64,000 nucleotides of DNA, from positions 248,001-312,000 of the forward strand of contig CAVRJN010000007.1 in assembly GCA_963721585.1 (NCBI GenBank), in the 5' to 3' direction. Shown here one piece after another: positions 24,204-33,552 of the stretch. The position numbers and the translations under genes were made by a program. The DNA comes from Bog-473 sp963721585 (lineage in GTDB: Bacteria > Actinomycetota > Acidimicrobiia > Acidimicrobiales > RAAP-2). The first letter of the stretch is position 1, and each line of letters starts with the position of its first letter. The notes under the pieces are model-generated. The model was given only the letters and a program-made list of their open reading frames with translations, was not told the origin of the DNA and made no database searches.

Positions 24204-25961
24204 TCAGCCCCCGAAGCCCCCACCACCGACGACGCGAGAGCGGAAGGCGCCACCGCCGCCGAAGCCACCGGCCCCGCCGAAACCGCCGCCGCCGAAGCCG
24301 CCGGCCCCGCCCAGCGTGTCGGTGTTCGACGAGGGGACCGCTTCGGCGTAGTCGGCCAATACCACGCTCTCACCGGGGGTCACGCCCGACAGGACCTGGG
24401 TGTACGTGTTCCCGACCATGCCGAGCTTGATGATCCTCCGCGTGAGCGTGCCATTGGTCAACGTCTCGACGTACGAGCGCGTCGCCAGCGTCTGCACCGC
24501 GGACGTGGGGACCGCGACGACGTTGCGCACCTCACCAGTGGCGATGTCGACATTCGCCGTGGACCCCGTGAACAAGCCCGTGGCCGACGTCGGCAGGCCG
24601 ACGACGACGGGGTAGGTGTAGCTCCCGTCACTGGACTGGACGGGCCCGACCTGGGACACGGTGCCGGCGATGGTGCCATCGACGCCGTCCACCTCCACGC
24701 CGGCCGTGTCGCCCACGTTGACGGAGGAGACCTGGGAACTCGACAGCGTCCCGGTGACCTCGAAGGACTCGGTGCCGATGATGACGATCACCTCGGTGCT
24801 GGAGGTGGCGCTCACGGTGTCACCAACCGTGATGCCGACCGAGACGATCGTCCCGTTGATGGGACTGGTCAGGTTGGCCTCGGCCAGCGACTGCTCTGCA
24901 TCGGTGAGCTGCGCCTGGGCGCTGTCGATGTCGGCCTGGTCCGAGGCGATCTGCTCGGGGGTGTCCGTCGACGCCGTCGTGCCGCCGCCGGTGGTGCCAC
25001 CCGTACCGCTCCCGGTGGCGCCCGAGGTGCCGCCGCTCGAGCCCCCCGTGCCCGTTCCCGTGTTCGACGTGGACGAGATGGCCCTCGACCCCTGGGTACC
25101 CGTGCCGGAATTGCCGGTGGCACCTGCACCCGCACCGGCGGAACCACCGGACGAGGCGGACGTGCCGCCAGTACCCGAGGACGACTGGCTCAAAGCCTGC
25201 GACAGCGCCGCCTCGTCCTTGGCGACGGCCGACTGGTCGGCGGAGACTTCCTGCTGGTCCTTCGAGACCTGCCCGAGCGCGGTGACGCACCCGCTGGGGT
25301 TCGTGGTGGTGGTGGTCGTGGTGGTGGTGGTGGTCGTGGTCGTGGGAGTGCCCGAGGTCCCACACGCCTTCTGTGCCTGGGCCAGATCGGCTGCCTCCTG
25401 CTGCCGATCCGAGGAGGTCGTGGCCTCGTCCTTGGTCAGCGTGGTCTGGTCCTGGGTGGTGGTGCTCGATGCTGCCGTCGATCCGCCGCCATGCGAGGCG
25501 GGCGTCGTCGTGGTCGTCGTCGTCGTCGTCGAGGAGTTCGTCGGCGTCGGGGTCGTCGCGGTGGATTGACTGGTCTCGTCCTGGGTCAGCTTCGCCTCGT
25601 CGGCATTGACCGTCGATTCGTCCGAGGAAACCGTCTCGCTCAGCGAAGTCGTATCGAGCGTCCCGAGCGACTCCCCGGCGGTGACCTGCTGGCCGACGGC
25701 CGCCGTCACGGTGGCCACTTTGCCCCCCACCTGGAACGCGGCCGACGCGTCGTTCACCGGTTCGACGGTTCCGACGACGGTGAGGCTCGTCCCGATGTCC
25801 GAGCGCGTCACCGAGGCCGTGCGGTAGCCGGAATTGGCGCTGCCCGAGGCAGCCCAGGCGGCGGCACCGCCACCGAGGACGATGACGAGGACCACCGCCC
25901 CTGCGGCCAGGGCGCGCCGATGACCCGAGCGACCCCAGCCGCTGGGCGACGAACTAGGCAC
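24204..25961 (-). CDS. HlyD/MacA-like membrane-fusion protein with Thr-rich insertions and glycine-rich tail
   Basis: A 585-aa protein with one N-terminal membrane helix (about residues 15-37). The start of the lipoyl-like domain (AAFQVGGKVATVTAAVGQQV) and its return half (LTSPINGTIVSVGITVGDTV) are separated by some 270 residues of low-complexity sequence: poly-Thr runs and Ser/Gly-rich stretches mixed with short helical pieces. Beta-barrel and membrane-proximal domains follow. The tail is glycine/phenylalanine-rich (GGFGGGGFGGAGGFGGGG). GTG 25961 overlaps the previous stop by 8 nt. It is the last gene of the MacAB-like operon and its second adaptor-like protein. Confidence 0.8.
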   Translation of the reverse strand: MPSSSPSGWGRSGHRRALAAGAVVLVIVLGGGAAAWAASGSANSGYRTASVTRSDIGTSLTVVGTVEPVNDASAAFQVGGKVATVTAAVGQQVTAGESLGTLDTTSLSETVSSDESTVNADEAKLTQDETSQSTATTPTPTNSSTTTTTTTTTPASHGGGSTAASSTTTQDQTTLTKDEATTSSDRQQEAADLAQAQKACGTSGTPTTTTTTTTTTTTTTNPSGCVTALGQVSKDQQEVSADQSAVAKDEAALSQALSQSSSGTGGTSASSGGSAGAGAGATGNSGTGTQGSRAISSTSNTGTGTGGSSGGTSGATGSGTGGTTGGGTTASTDTPEQIASDQADIDSAQAQLTDAEQSLAEANLTSPINGTIVSVGITVGDTVSATSSTEVIVIIGTESFEVTGTLSSSQVSSVNVGDTAGVEVDGVDGTIAGTVSQVGPVQSSDGSYTYPVVVGLPTSATGLFTGSTANVDIATGEVRNVVAVPTSAVQTLATRSYVETLTNGTLTRRIIKLGMVGNTYTQVLSGVTPGESVVLADYAEAVPSSNTDTLGGAGGFGGGGFGGAGGFGGGGAFRSRVVGGGGFGG

Positions 25962-26886
25962 TGCTGCCGCCGGGACCGCCGCCGCCGGGACCGCCGCCGA
26001 AGCCACCACCGGGAGCGCCGGCGAAGCCCGCGCCGCCACCGAAGCCGGCGCTGCAGGTCTTGCCACCGGTCGAGGCGATGCGGACGGTCGTGGCGGTGAC
26101 CGCGCCGGTAGACGCGGCCGGACCGAACGCACTCACGCAATCACCGACGGCCAGGCTCGTCGCCGCCGCCGGCTGGGTCGCGGAGACCGTTGTGCTGCTC
26201 GTGGTCGTGATCTTGAGCTTCTCCGTTTTGGGCGTGGCGGGCTTCTTGGTGCTGGAACTGGAATTCGCCGTCCTGCCGAAACTCCCCGGCGAAATGTCGA
26301 ACCCGGTCACCGACAAGGTCGACCCACTGACCGCGGTGACCTTGCCGCTGGCGATTGCGATAGTGCCGGCGCCGGCGAACCCTTGGCCCGACCCGGACCT
26401 GAACGTCGGGCGCGTGCCGCCCGTGCCGCTCTCGCCATTGCGACGGAAGAAGCCGCCGCCACCGCCGCCGAACCCGCCGCCACCGGTGGCCCTGGGGCCG
26501 CGCCCGAACGCTCCCGTGCACGATCCACTCGACGAGGCGGTGGAGACCGTGATGCTGCGGGCGGCGATGGTGGTCTTCGACGACTTGGAGGGCGTCCCGG
26601 TCACGGTGACGCAGTCGCCCGACGTGAGCGAGCTCACGGCCTGGGTCACGGTCTGGGAGAAGGTCGTCGACGACGTCCAACTGACCGCTGTCTGCCCGGA
26701 GGTCGGGTTCTGCACTTCCATGGTCGAGCCGGTGATGGCGGCGACGCTCCCGCTGGCACCGATGGTCGAGGGCGCGGCCGCGGCGCCGGCGGCCGAACCC
26801 AGTGTTGTGGCTGCGACGAGCGCCACCGCGCCCCCGCCGACGTAGCGTGCCCAGCGTCTGCTGCTCCGGCTGGTCGGTCTCTCCAT
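25954..26886 (-). CDS. secreted protein with two DUF5666-like repeats and glycine-rich segments
   Basis: A 310-aa protein with a signal peptide (basic start, hydrophobic core, AxA-type site near residue 38). Two beta-rich repeats, about 43-123 and 176-278, share the plan S-G-x-V-T-A-x-x-G-S-T...SLxxGDCVxxxG...C; each has one Cys after GD (C92, C250) and one near its end (C123, C278), suggesting a disulphide per repeat. Glycine-rich stretches lie between them (135-147) and at the C-terminus. The start 26886 has AGAGGA 10 nt upstream; ATG 26895 is an alternative. It lies 25 bp after the permease. Function unknown; probably an accessory of the transporter. Confidence 0.7.
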   Translation of the reverse strand: MERPTSRSSRRWARYVGGGAVALVAATTLGSAAGAAAAPSTIGASGSVAAITGSTMEVQNPTSGQTAVSWTSSTTFSQTVTQAVSSLTSGDCVTVTGTPSKSSKTTIAARSITVSTASSSGSCTGAFGRGPRATGGGGFGGGGGGFFRRNGESGTGGTRPTFRSGSGQGFAGAGTIAIASGKVTAVSGSTLSVTGFDISPGSFGRTANSSSSTKKPATPKTEKLKITTTSSTTVSATQPAAATSLAVGDCVSAFGPAASTGAVTATTVRIASTGGKTCSAGFGGGAGFAGAPGGGFGGGPGGGGPGGSSA

Positions 26887-26911
26887 GTCGAACATTCCTC
26901 TGCTTTCTTTC

Positions 26912-28161
26912 TTATTCGGTTCGTAGTGCGTCGATTGGTGCCAGTTGGGCCGCCCGGCTGGCCGGATAGACACCGAAGGCGATGCCGATGACGAGCGCAA
27001 CGACGAGCGCGCCGACGAGCGCCGTGGGGCTGACGGTGATCGGATCGCCCACCACACCCGGAAGGAAGGCGGCGCCGATGACCCCGAGCAGCGCACCCAG
27101 CGCGCCGCCGATGAGCCCGAGGACGGAGGCCTCCACCAGGAATTGACGCCTGATGACGGAGGGGGTGGCACCGAGGGCCTTGCGGAGCCCGATCTCGCGG
27201 ATGCGCTCGGTCACCGAGACCAACATGATGTTCATGACCCCGATGCCGCCTACCAGCAGCGAGATCCCGGCCACGCCGCCCAGGAGAATGGTCAGGGTGT
27301 GGTCGACCGAGGTGGCGGTCGAGATCAGCGACTGCTCCGAGGTGATCGTGAAATCGGCGTCGGCCGGCGTGGTGACGCCATGGAGCTGCAGCAGGAGGTG
27401 ATCGGCCTCCTGGTAGGCGGCCGTCAGGTCGTCCGAAGAACGGGCCTGCAGAGCGATGGAACTGACGGAGTTGCGCGTCGTCCCGCCGAAGATCCGTTCG
27501 GCCCCCGTCGTGATCGGGATCACCAACAGGTCGTCAGGATCGGAGGTCGTCGAGCTGGACGAGGAGGATGCCCCGCTGGAGGTGAGGACGCCGACCACCG
27601 TCACCGGGACGCCACTGTCACCGACGTCGACGGTCTGCCCCACGGGATCGACACCCTTGAAGAGCTCCGAGGCGGTGGTGGCCCCCAGCACTGCGACAGC
27701 GGTGTGGTCACGCACGTCCTGGTTGTCGATGAAGCGGCCTTCCGCCAGGGTGCGGCCGCGCACGGTGAGCCATGTGGGGGTCGACCCCTGCACAGTGGTC
27801 GTCCACGTGCTGGAGCCAGCGACAAGCTCCTCGGAGGAAGAGGTGATCGGCGCGACCGCCTTCACGTCGGGATCGTCGACCGGGTTGGAGAGCGCGCTCA
27901 CATCGGCCATCGTCAGCGTCGACGCGCTCCCGAGGGCCTCCCGGATCCCCGTGCTCGAGGTCGTGCTTCCCGGTGTGATGGTGAGCACGTTGGAGCCGAG
28001 GGCCGTGATCTCGGAGGTGACCTGTCCCTGGGCACCTTCACCCAGTCCGACCGTGAGGATGACCGCGGCGATCCCGATGAGGATGCCCAGCACGGTCAGG
28101 AAGGAACGGAGACGGTGGCTCCTGACGCCGTTGATCCCGGTGCGGAGCGTCTCGAGCCAGC

Positions 28162-28165
<4 letters not shown>
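26912..28165 (-). CDS. MacB-like ABC transporter permease (FtsX family)
   Basis: A 417-aa permease of the MacB/LolC type: an N-terminal helix (LRSFLTVLGILIGIAAVILTVG), a large external MacB-core domain (about 45-280) and three C-terminal helices with GGIGVMNIMLVSVTERIREIGLRKALGA split by the usual cytosolic coupling segment. These transporters work by mechanotransmission, driving export or release of peptides, lipids or antibiotics outside the membrane. It starts at GTG 28165 within the ATPase stop (GTGA). The external domain has a Ser-rich insertion (SSSSSSTTSDPDD). Substrate unknown. Confidence 0.9.
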
Positions 28166-28904
<739 letters not shown>

Positions 28905-28905
<1 letters not shown>

Positions 28906-30278
28906 CAGCCGCCCCCGCCGAAGCCGCCGCCACCGCCGGTGAAGCCGGCACCGCCGCCGGTGAACCCTCCGCCTACGGGGAACCCGCCGGCGCCGCCGCC
29001 GAAGCGGCGCGTCGTCCCGGCTCCGCCGAAGAGGCCGCCACCGGCGCCACCAGAGCCGGCCTTGAACGTGATCGTCCTCTCGAGGACCTTGTCGCCCGCC
29101 GAGACGCCGCTGGTGATCTGGGTCTCGCCGTTCGCCGCCGCGCCCACCGTGACGTCCTTGACGACATGAGAACCGTCGACGACCTGTGTGACGGTGGCCT
29201 GGCCACTGGTGCTGTAGGAGATGGCCGCCGTCGGAACCTCGGTGACGTCGTTGAGCTGCTTCACAATGATGCTGACGTCAGCGGTGGACCCGGCGTAAAG
29301 CCCGCTCGGCGTCCCGGTGACGTCGATGACCACCGGGAACGTGGTCACGTTCGAGCTCTCTGTGCCGATCAGGCTGACCGAGGCGACGGTGCCGTAATCG
29401 GTCGTCGTCGAGCCCGTCGGGACGATGTCCGCCTGGTCGCCGTCTGCGATCTGACCGATCTCGGTGTCGTCGACGGTCGTGTTCACGATGTAGGAGTCGG
29501 TACCGACGACCACAATCTGGGCGCTGGAGGATCCGGTCCCGGTACTCGCGGCCGCAGCCGTGCCGGTGTTGCCGGTCCCTGCGCCGGCGCCGCTTCCCGT
29601 GCCGCCGCTGCCCGATCCGGAGCCGCTGACCTGCTGGCCGACAGTGAGGTCCACCGAGGCGACGGTGCCGGCGATGGTCGACGTGAGCGCCGCGTCGTTC
29701 AACGAGGTCTGGGCGTTCGAGAGCGACGACTCGGCTGATGTCACGGAGGCCTCGTCGGAATCGATCTGGGTCGTGGCGGCATTCGCGGCCTGGTCGCTGG
29801 CCAACCGCGCGTTGGCGGCCGCCAGCTGAGCCTGGGCGGCGCTGACGTCCTCGGACAGCGCCGTCGTGTTGACGGTGGCGAGGACCTCGCCGGCCGTGAC
29901 CGTCTGTCCCGCCTTGACGTCGACCTGCGTCACCGTCCCCGGCACGGCGAAGTTGAGGCTGGCCTGGCTGGCCGGTTCAATGGTGCCCGAGCTCGCCACG
30001 GTCGACTGGATCGTCCCCGTCGTCACCGGCACCGTCGATGTCGTGATCACCAGGCCGGTCGGTGTGGACGAACTCGAGGTGAGCCAGTAGACCAGCCCGC
30101 CGGCCGCCGCGAGAACCACGACGACGACGACGGCGATCGGTCCGCGGTGCCGGCGCCAGAACGAACGCACATCGGGCAATTCGCCGTCCATGGGGATCTC
30201 GCCCTCGCCCCCGAGAGGAAGCTCCTGTGTGATGTCGACTGGGCTGTCCTCGGCCACGGTTGCTCCCGCTCTCACCAT
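28905..30278 (-). CDS. MacA-like membrane-fusion protein with glycine-rich tail
   Basis: A 457-aa adaptor and first gene of the operon. It has a cytosolic N-terminus, a membrane helix (about 47-66), then a lipoyl-like half (NFAVPGTVTQVDVKAGQTVTA), a coiled-coil hairpin rich in Ala and Gln (about 130-185), the second lipoyl half (STIAGTVASVDLTVGQQVSG), and beta-barrel domains. A Ser/Gly linker sits inside the barrel region. The last 45 residues are almost entirely Gly and Phe. A MacA adaptor normally bridges to an outer-membrane channel, which Actinobacteria lack. ATG 30278 has no clear ribosome site. Confidence 0.85.
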
Positions 30279-30847
30279 TTGACCAGTTCAACCGGGCCAT
30301 TTCACAGTGAGCCGAATTCCAGCTGTGAGCCCGCTTGGTATTGAGTTGAAGAATGACCTAAGAGTCCTGGTCACAGCATTTTGAGCGCACTCCATACCTT
30401 CACAGGAACGCTGCAGCGGGCACACGCCTCGCCCGAATGGCGCTGGCGCATGCTTTCCTTCCAGCTGACGCGGTACCGGGAGCATCCCCCTCCCGCACCC
30501 CCGGTCTCCCGGTGCCGCCCGGCTCCCTCGACGCGCGCAGCGCAGGTCCGTTGCTTGGCGGGCTCGGTGGCCTCCGGCGTCAGGGCGCCACAGCGTCATG
30601 GCGTCGCAGGCTCCCTGGCGCATCGTGCATCGCCGAGACGAGGTCTGCAGCAAACTCGCGACCAGGTGTCTGACACGGCGGCGAAATGTCGTCGCCTTCG
30701 CGACCGTCGCTCAGTTGACGGTACACACGGAACATCTCGATCCGGCAGGCTGCCCCTCTCGTCACGCGTCGAGAGTGCGCCGATCGGGGTCTTACCCGGT
30801 CACACCACAAGTCCCTGAGCTGGACTCCTTCTTCGGGTTGACCGCCG

Positions 30848-30861
30848 ATAATGTTCATTAT
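30848..30861. promoter_or_regulatory. perfect palindrome ATAATG-TT-CATTAT, possible operator
   Basis: Two 6-bp arms flank a 2-bp centre, within the most AT-rich patch of the window. TTGACC (30839-30844) lies just before it, and TATGTT and TATATG hexamers overlap or follow, so a repressor bound here could block a promoter on either strand. The size fits MarR or TetR-type operators, but no regulator gene is adjacent. Confidence 0.4.
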
Positions 30862-30948
30862 GTTAAGTTCTATATGAATTCGGGAAGGGTGGCACGAGGC
30901 GGCCATGTGCAAGCACCGCTCCTCCGAGGTGGCATGTCGTCGGCGTCA

Positions 30949-30981
30949 CACAAGGGCACGGCCCACAGGGGCCGGCCTTTG
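30949..30981 (+). repeat. hairpin, possible weak terminator
   Basis: On the plus strand AAGG and CGGCCC pair with GGGCCG and CCTT around an ACAG loop, followed by TTTGTGTT. It could end a transcript starting at the palindromic region. No gene is assigned to that transcript. Confidence 0.3.
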
Positions 30982-31294
30982 TGTTCGCACTGAAGCAGCG
31001 GAATGCACGTTTGCCTCGGATCGCAGTCGGTTCGCACCGGCGGATGCCCGACGTGATGCCGGATAGTCCGGCCGACGCCGACGGATCCGTGGCCGTCGGG
31101 ACCACCCGGGAGCTCTTGACGGCTCCAGCGGGATCTCCTCCGGCTCTTCGAGGGCGCCGCCCCTGAAGGCTCGGCCCGAGCGGCGACTAGCCGGCGGCTC
31201 ACGTGCCCCCCGTGGCCCGCGCCGGCCATGCTCGCTCCCTGCCGGGTACTGAACGAGCGCCCCGCCTCCCGCTCGGGCACGTTCAAAAAAGGTA

Positions 31295-31323
31295 TTGCTT
31301 TGGATGCTGGATTTGGGTAAAGT
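31295..31323 (+). promoter_or_regulatory. promoter of the helD leader (TTGCTT-17-TAAAGT)
   Basis: TTGCTT (31295-31300) and TAAAGT (31318-31323) are separated by exactly 17 bp, the best-spaced sigma70-type promoter I see in the window. Transcription would start near 31330, about 160 nt before the helD ATG. Confidence 0.6.
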
Positions 31324-31330
31324 GACGGAC

Positions 31331-31449
31331 GACAAGGCCCCCCGGTTAAAGGTTCAAGGTTCAGGCGGACCGGAAGGTAAAGATCCAGCTGAGGGGGTTG
31401 TTCAAGAGGTCTAAATGGAGTACTGTCCCCGGAATGTCCGGGGGTTTTT
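31331..31449 (+). ncRNA. structured leader/attenuator candidate upstream of helD
   Basis: Between the promoter and the terminator lie about 95 nt that can fold. ACAAGG-CCCCC (31333-31343) can pair with GGGGG-TTGT (31393-31401), enclosing a GGACC-GGAA-GG hairpin region with a closing TCC. The same 5' CCCCCCGG could instead pair with the terminator's 3' arm CCGGGGG (31438-31444) and prevent termination. That gives two mutually exclusive folds, as in attenuators and riboswitches. It matches no riboswitch class I know. It may equally be a stand-alone RNA of about 115 nt. Confidence 0.4.
31427..31449 (+). terminator. intrinsic terminator 43 nt before helD
   Basis: CCCCGG-AATGT-CCGGGG followed by G and five T: a 6-bp all-GC stem with a 5-nt loop. 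It points toward helD and lies downstream of a promoter and upstream of the start codon, so it would stop transcription before the gene unless overcome. Confidence 0.7.
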
Positions 31450-31492
31450 GCGCGGGCGCTTTTGCGCGTGTTTCGTCTGAGATCGAGCACCG

Positions 31493-33523
31493 ATGAGCAC
31501 GGCCACTCCCCCGTCCGATCCTGAGGTGGCCGCCGAGCAGGCCGCCCTGGAGCACGCGCTGGCTTCCCTCGGAACGATGAGGCAGAGGGCCGAGAAGCTC
31601 CTCCAGGATCTGATCGCTGCGGGGAACCCGGACCTGGACTACGTGGCCGCGCTGTCGCGGAGAGTCTCCCTGCTGGCGGACAGCCCCCGACCCCTCCTCT
31701 TCGGGCGGATCGACGAAGAGGAGGGTGGCACCTGGCGCATCGGTCGTCGCCACGTCGAGGACGCCCGCGCGGACCCCGTCGTCATCGATTGGCGGGCCCC
31801 GGTGGCCGTTCCGTTCTACCGAGCCAGTGTCAAGGACGCCCTGGGGCTGACCCGACGGCGCCAGATCATGGTGGATCGCGGTTCGGTGATGGCGGTGGCC
31901 GACGATCTCTTCGGCGGCGTCGGCGACCAGGCCGGCACGACCCGGCTGCGCGGCGGCGACGCCCTGCTGGCCGAGCTCGAGCGGGCTCGCACGGGCGAGA
32001 TGCTCGACATCGTCGCCACCATTCAGGCCGAGCAGGACGAGATCATCCGGGCGCCCCTGCACCAACTGCTCACCGTGCAGGGAGGGCCCGGCACCGGGAA
32101 GACGGCGGTCGGACTGCACCGGGCCGCATTCCTTCTCTACAACCACCCCGGACTGAGTCGCGACGGCGTCCTGGTGCTCGGCCCGAGCCGGGCCTTCCTG
32201 CGGTACATCGCGCAGGTCCTGCCCTCGCTCGGAGAAGAGGCCGTTGTCCAGACGACCATCGGTGATATCGCCCCCAAGGCGAAGGTCCGGGCCGAGGAAC
32301 CGATGGCGGTTCGCCAGATCAAGGGAGACGCCCGCATGGGCGAGCTCCTTCGACGTGCCCTCGAGGGCCGGCGCCGCTCTCTGGAGGAAGACGTCAGCGT
32401 GCGCGTGCGCTTCGCTCGGGCGACCCTGGACCGGAAACGGGTCAATGACCTCGTGGCCTCCATCGTCGCTCGGCCCGCGCCCTACAAATCGGGCCGCCTG
32501 GCCCTGCGGTCGCGCCTGGTCAGTGAGGCACGTGCCGCGTTCCGCTCCTCCGGTCGCCTCGGTGCCGACGAGGCCTGGTTCGAGGGGGAGCTCACGTCGT
32601 CCGAGGAGTTCGGTGCCCTGCTCGACACGCTGTGGCCCTCGGTCTCCCCCACCGCCTTGGTGCGTGATCTGCTCTCCTCCCGCGAACAGCTGGAACGCCA
32701 TGCCTCCGGGCTTTTCTCCCGGGAGGAATGGCAGCTGCTCCTGCGGAGCCGTGGCTCGACCGTCAGCTCCACCGCATGGAGCGCCGACGACCTGGCCCTG
32801 CTCGACGAGGCTGCCTTCCTCACGGCAGGCCGCACCCGCTCGTACGGGCACATCGTCGTGGACGAGGCCCAGGACCTGACCCCGATGCAGTTGCGCATGA
32901 TCGCCCGGCGCGCCCCGACTGGCTCCGTGACGGTGCTCGGTGACCTGGCCCAGGCGACCGGGCCATGGACGTACGCGGACTGGGACGAGGTCCGCAGTCA
33001 CCTGCCGCCCGGCGCCGCTGCGCACCACCACGACGAGCTGACGTTGGGCTACCGGGCGCCGGGACGCGTGCTCGACTTCGCCTCGCAACTGCTGCCCGCC
33101 GCCGCGCCGGGCGTCCAGCCCACTTCGTCTATTCGGCAGGGACGCACCGATCCTGCGGTCCGTAGGGTGCCCGAGAGCGAGCTGGCTGCCGCGGCACTCG
33201 AGGAGGCCGCCGCGCTGGCGGAGCACCACGCGCTGGTGGCGGTCGTCGTCCCCGAGGACCTCGTACCCGAGGCCACCCGTCTCGCACGTCGAGACACGCA
33301 CGTCGGGGTGCTCGAGCGCGACGCCATGACCCGGCCGGTGACCATCGTCCCCGCCCCGGCGGCCAAGGGCCTCGAGTTCGATGCGGTGGTCGTGGTCGAA
33401 CCGGCGGCGATCGCAGGCCACGACCGTCGGGGCCTTCGACTGCTCTACGTCGCCCTGACGCGTCCGATCCAGCACCTCAGCGTCGTCCATGCCCAGCCTC
33501 TCCCGGCCCCCCTTCTCGGCTGA
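31493..33523 (+). CDS. helD: HelD-like RNA polymerase-recycling helicase (UvrD/SF1 fold)
   Basis: A 676-aa protein of the actinobacterial HelD/HelR class. The N-terminal arm is a coiled coil (about 10-45); then come LLFGRIDEEEGG and VIDWRAPVAVPFYRAS, typical of HelD; Walker A GGPGTGKT (197-204), VVDEAQDLTPMQLRM, GDLAQATGPW and C-terminal KGLEFDAVVVVEPA and LLYVALTRP. HelD enzymes enter the channels of stalled RNA polymerase and release nucleic acid; some (HelR) protect against rifamycins. ATG 31493 has only a weak GAGATCGAG ribosome site. It is preceded by a promoter, folded leader and intrinsic terminator. Confidence 0.9.
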   Translation: MSTATPPSDPEVAAEQAALEHALASLGTMRQRAEKLLQDLIAAGNPDLDYVAALSRRVSLLADSPRPLLFGRIDEEEGGTWRIGRRHVEDARADPVVIDWRAPVAVPFYRASVKDALGLTRRRQIMVDRGSVMAVADDLFGGVGDQAGTTRLRGGDALLAELERARTGEMLDIVATIQAEQDEIIRAPLHQLLTVQGGPGTGKTAVGLHRAAFLLYNHPGLSRDGVLVLGPSRAFLRYIAQVLPSLGEEAVVQTTIGDIAPKAKVRAEEPMAVRQIKGDARMGELLRRALEGRRRSLEEDVSVRVRFARATLDRKRVNDLVASIVARPAPYKSGRLALRSRLVSEARAAFRSSGRLGADEAWFEGELTSSEEFGALLDTLWPSVSPTALVRDLLSSREQLERHASGLFSREEWQLLLRSRGSTVSSTAWSADDLALLDEAAFLTAGRTRSYGHIVVDEAQDLTPMQLRMIARRAPTGSVTVLGDLAQATGPWTYADWDEVRSHLPPGAAAHHHDELTLGYRAPGRVLDFASQLLPAAAPGVQPTSSIRQGRTDPAVRRVPESELAAAALEEAAALAEHHALVAVVVPEDLVPEATRLARRDTHVGVLERDAMTRPVTIVPAPAAKGLEFDAVVVVEPAAIAGHDRRGLRLLYVALTRPIQHLSVVHAQPLPAPLLG

Positions 33524-33552
33524 ACGGAACGCGTTCCCCTACGATCGGGTGC

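Larger units (their letters stand above)
30279..31492. other. 1.2-kb stretch without a convincing gene
   Basis: It separates the MacAB-like operon from helD. Several short frames exist on both strands, but none has family motifs, a good start or plausible composition. 30279-30830 may hold a decayed gene, perhaps the lost regulator of the operon, but I can show no homology. The identifiable parts are a 14-bp palindrome in an AT-rich patch (30848-30861), a hairpin near 30949-30981, and a promoter, structured leader and terminator (31295-31449). Confidence 0.6.

Noticed and set aside
25300..25540. CRISPR-like repeats
   Set aside because: These are triplet tracts encoding poly-threonine within a coding region, with no spacer structure.
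30288..30912. Short open frames that might be a MarR-type regulator next to the export operon
   Set aside because: A few residues loosely recall MarR helices, but there is no winged-helix motif, and continuity would need several frameshifts.
30598..30993. 131-codon plus-strand frame across the AT-rich palindrome
   Set aside because: No homology, no ribosome site and atypical composition; the region is better explained as regulatory DNA.
31250..31290. Hairpin CGAGCG...CGCTCG as a terminator
   Set aside because: On the plus strand it is followed by an A-run rather than T, and on the minus strand the T-run precedes the stem, so it is not an intrinsic terminator in either direction.
31361..33490. 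709-codon open frame on the minus strand opposite helD
   Set aside because: Antisense shadow of helD; no motifs, and its start region is the helD coding sequence.
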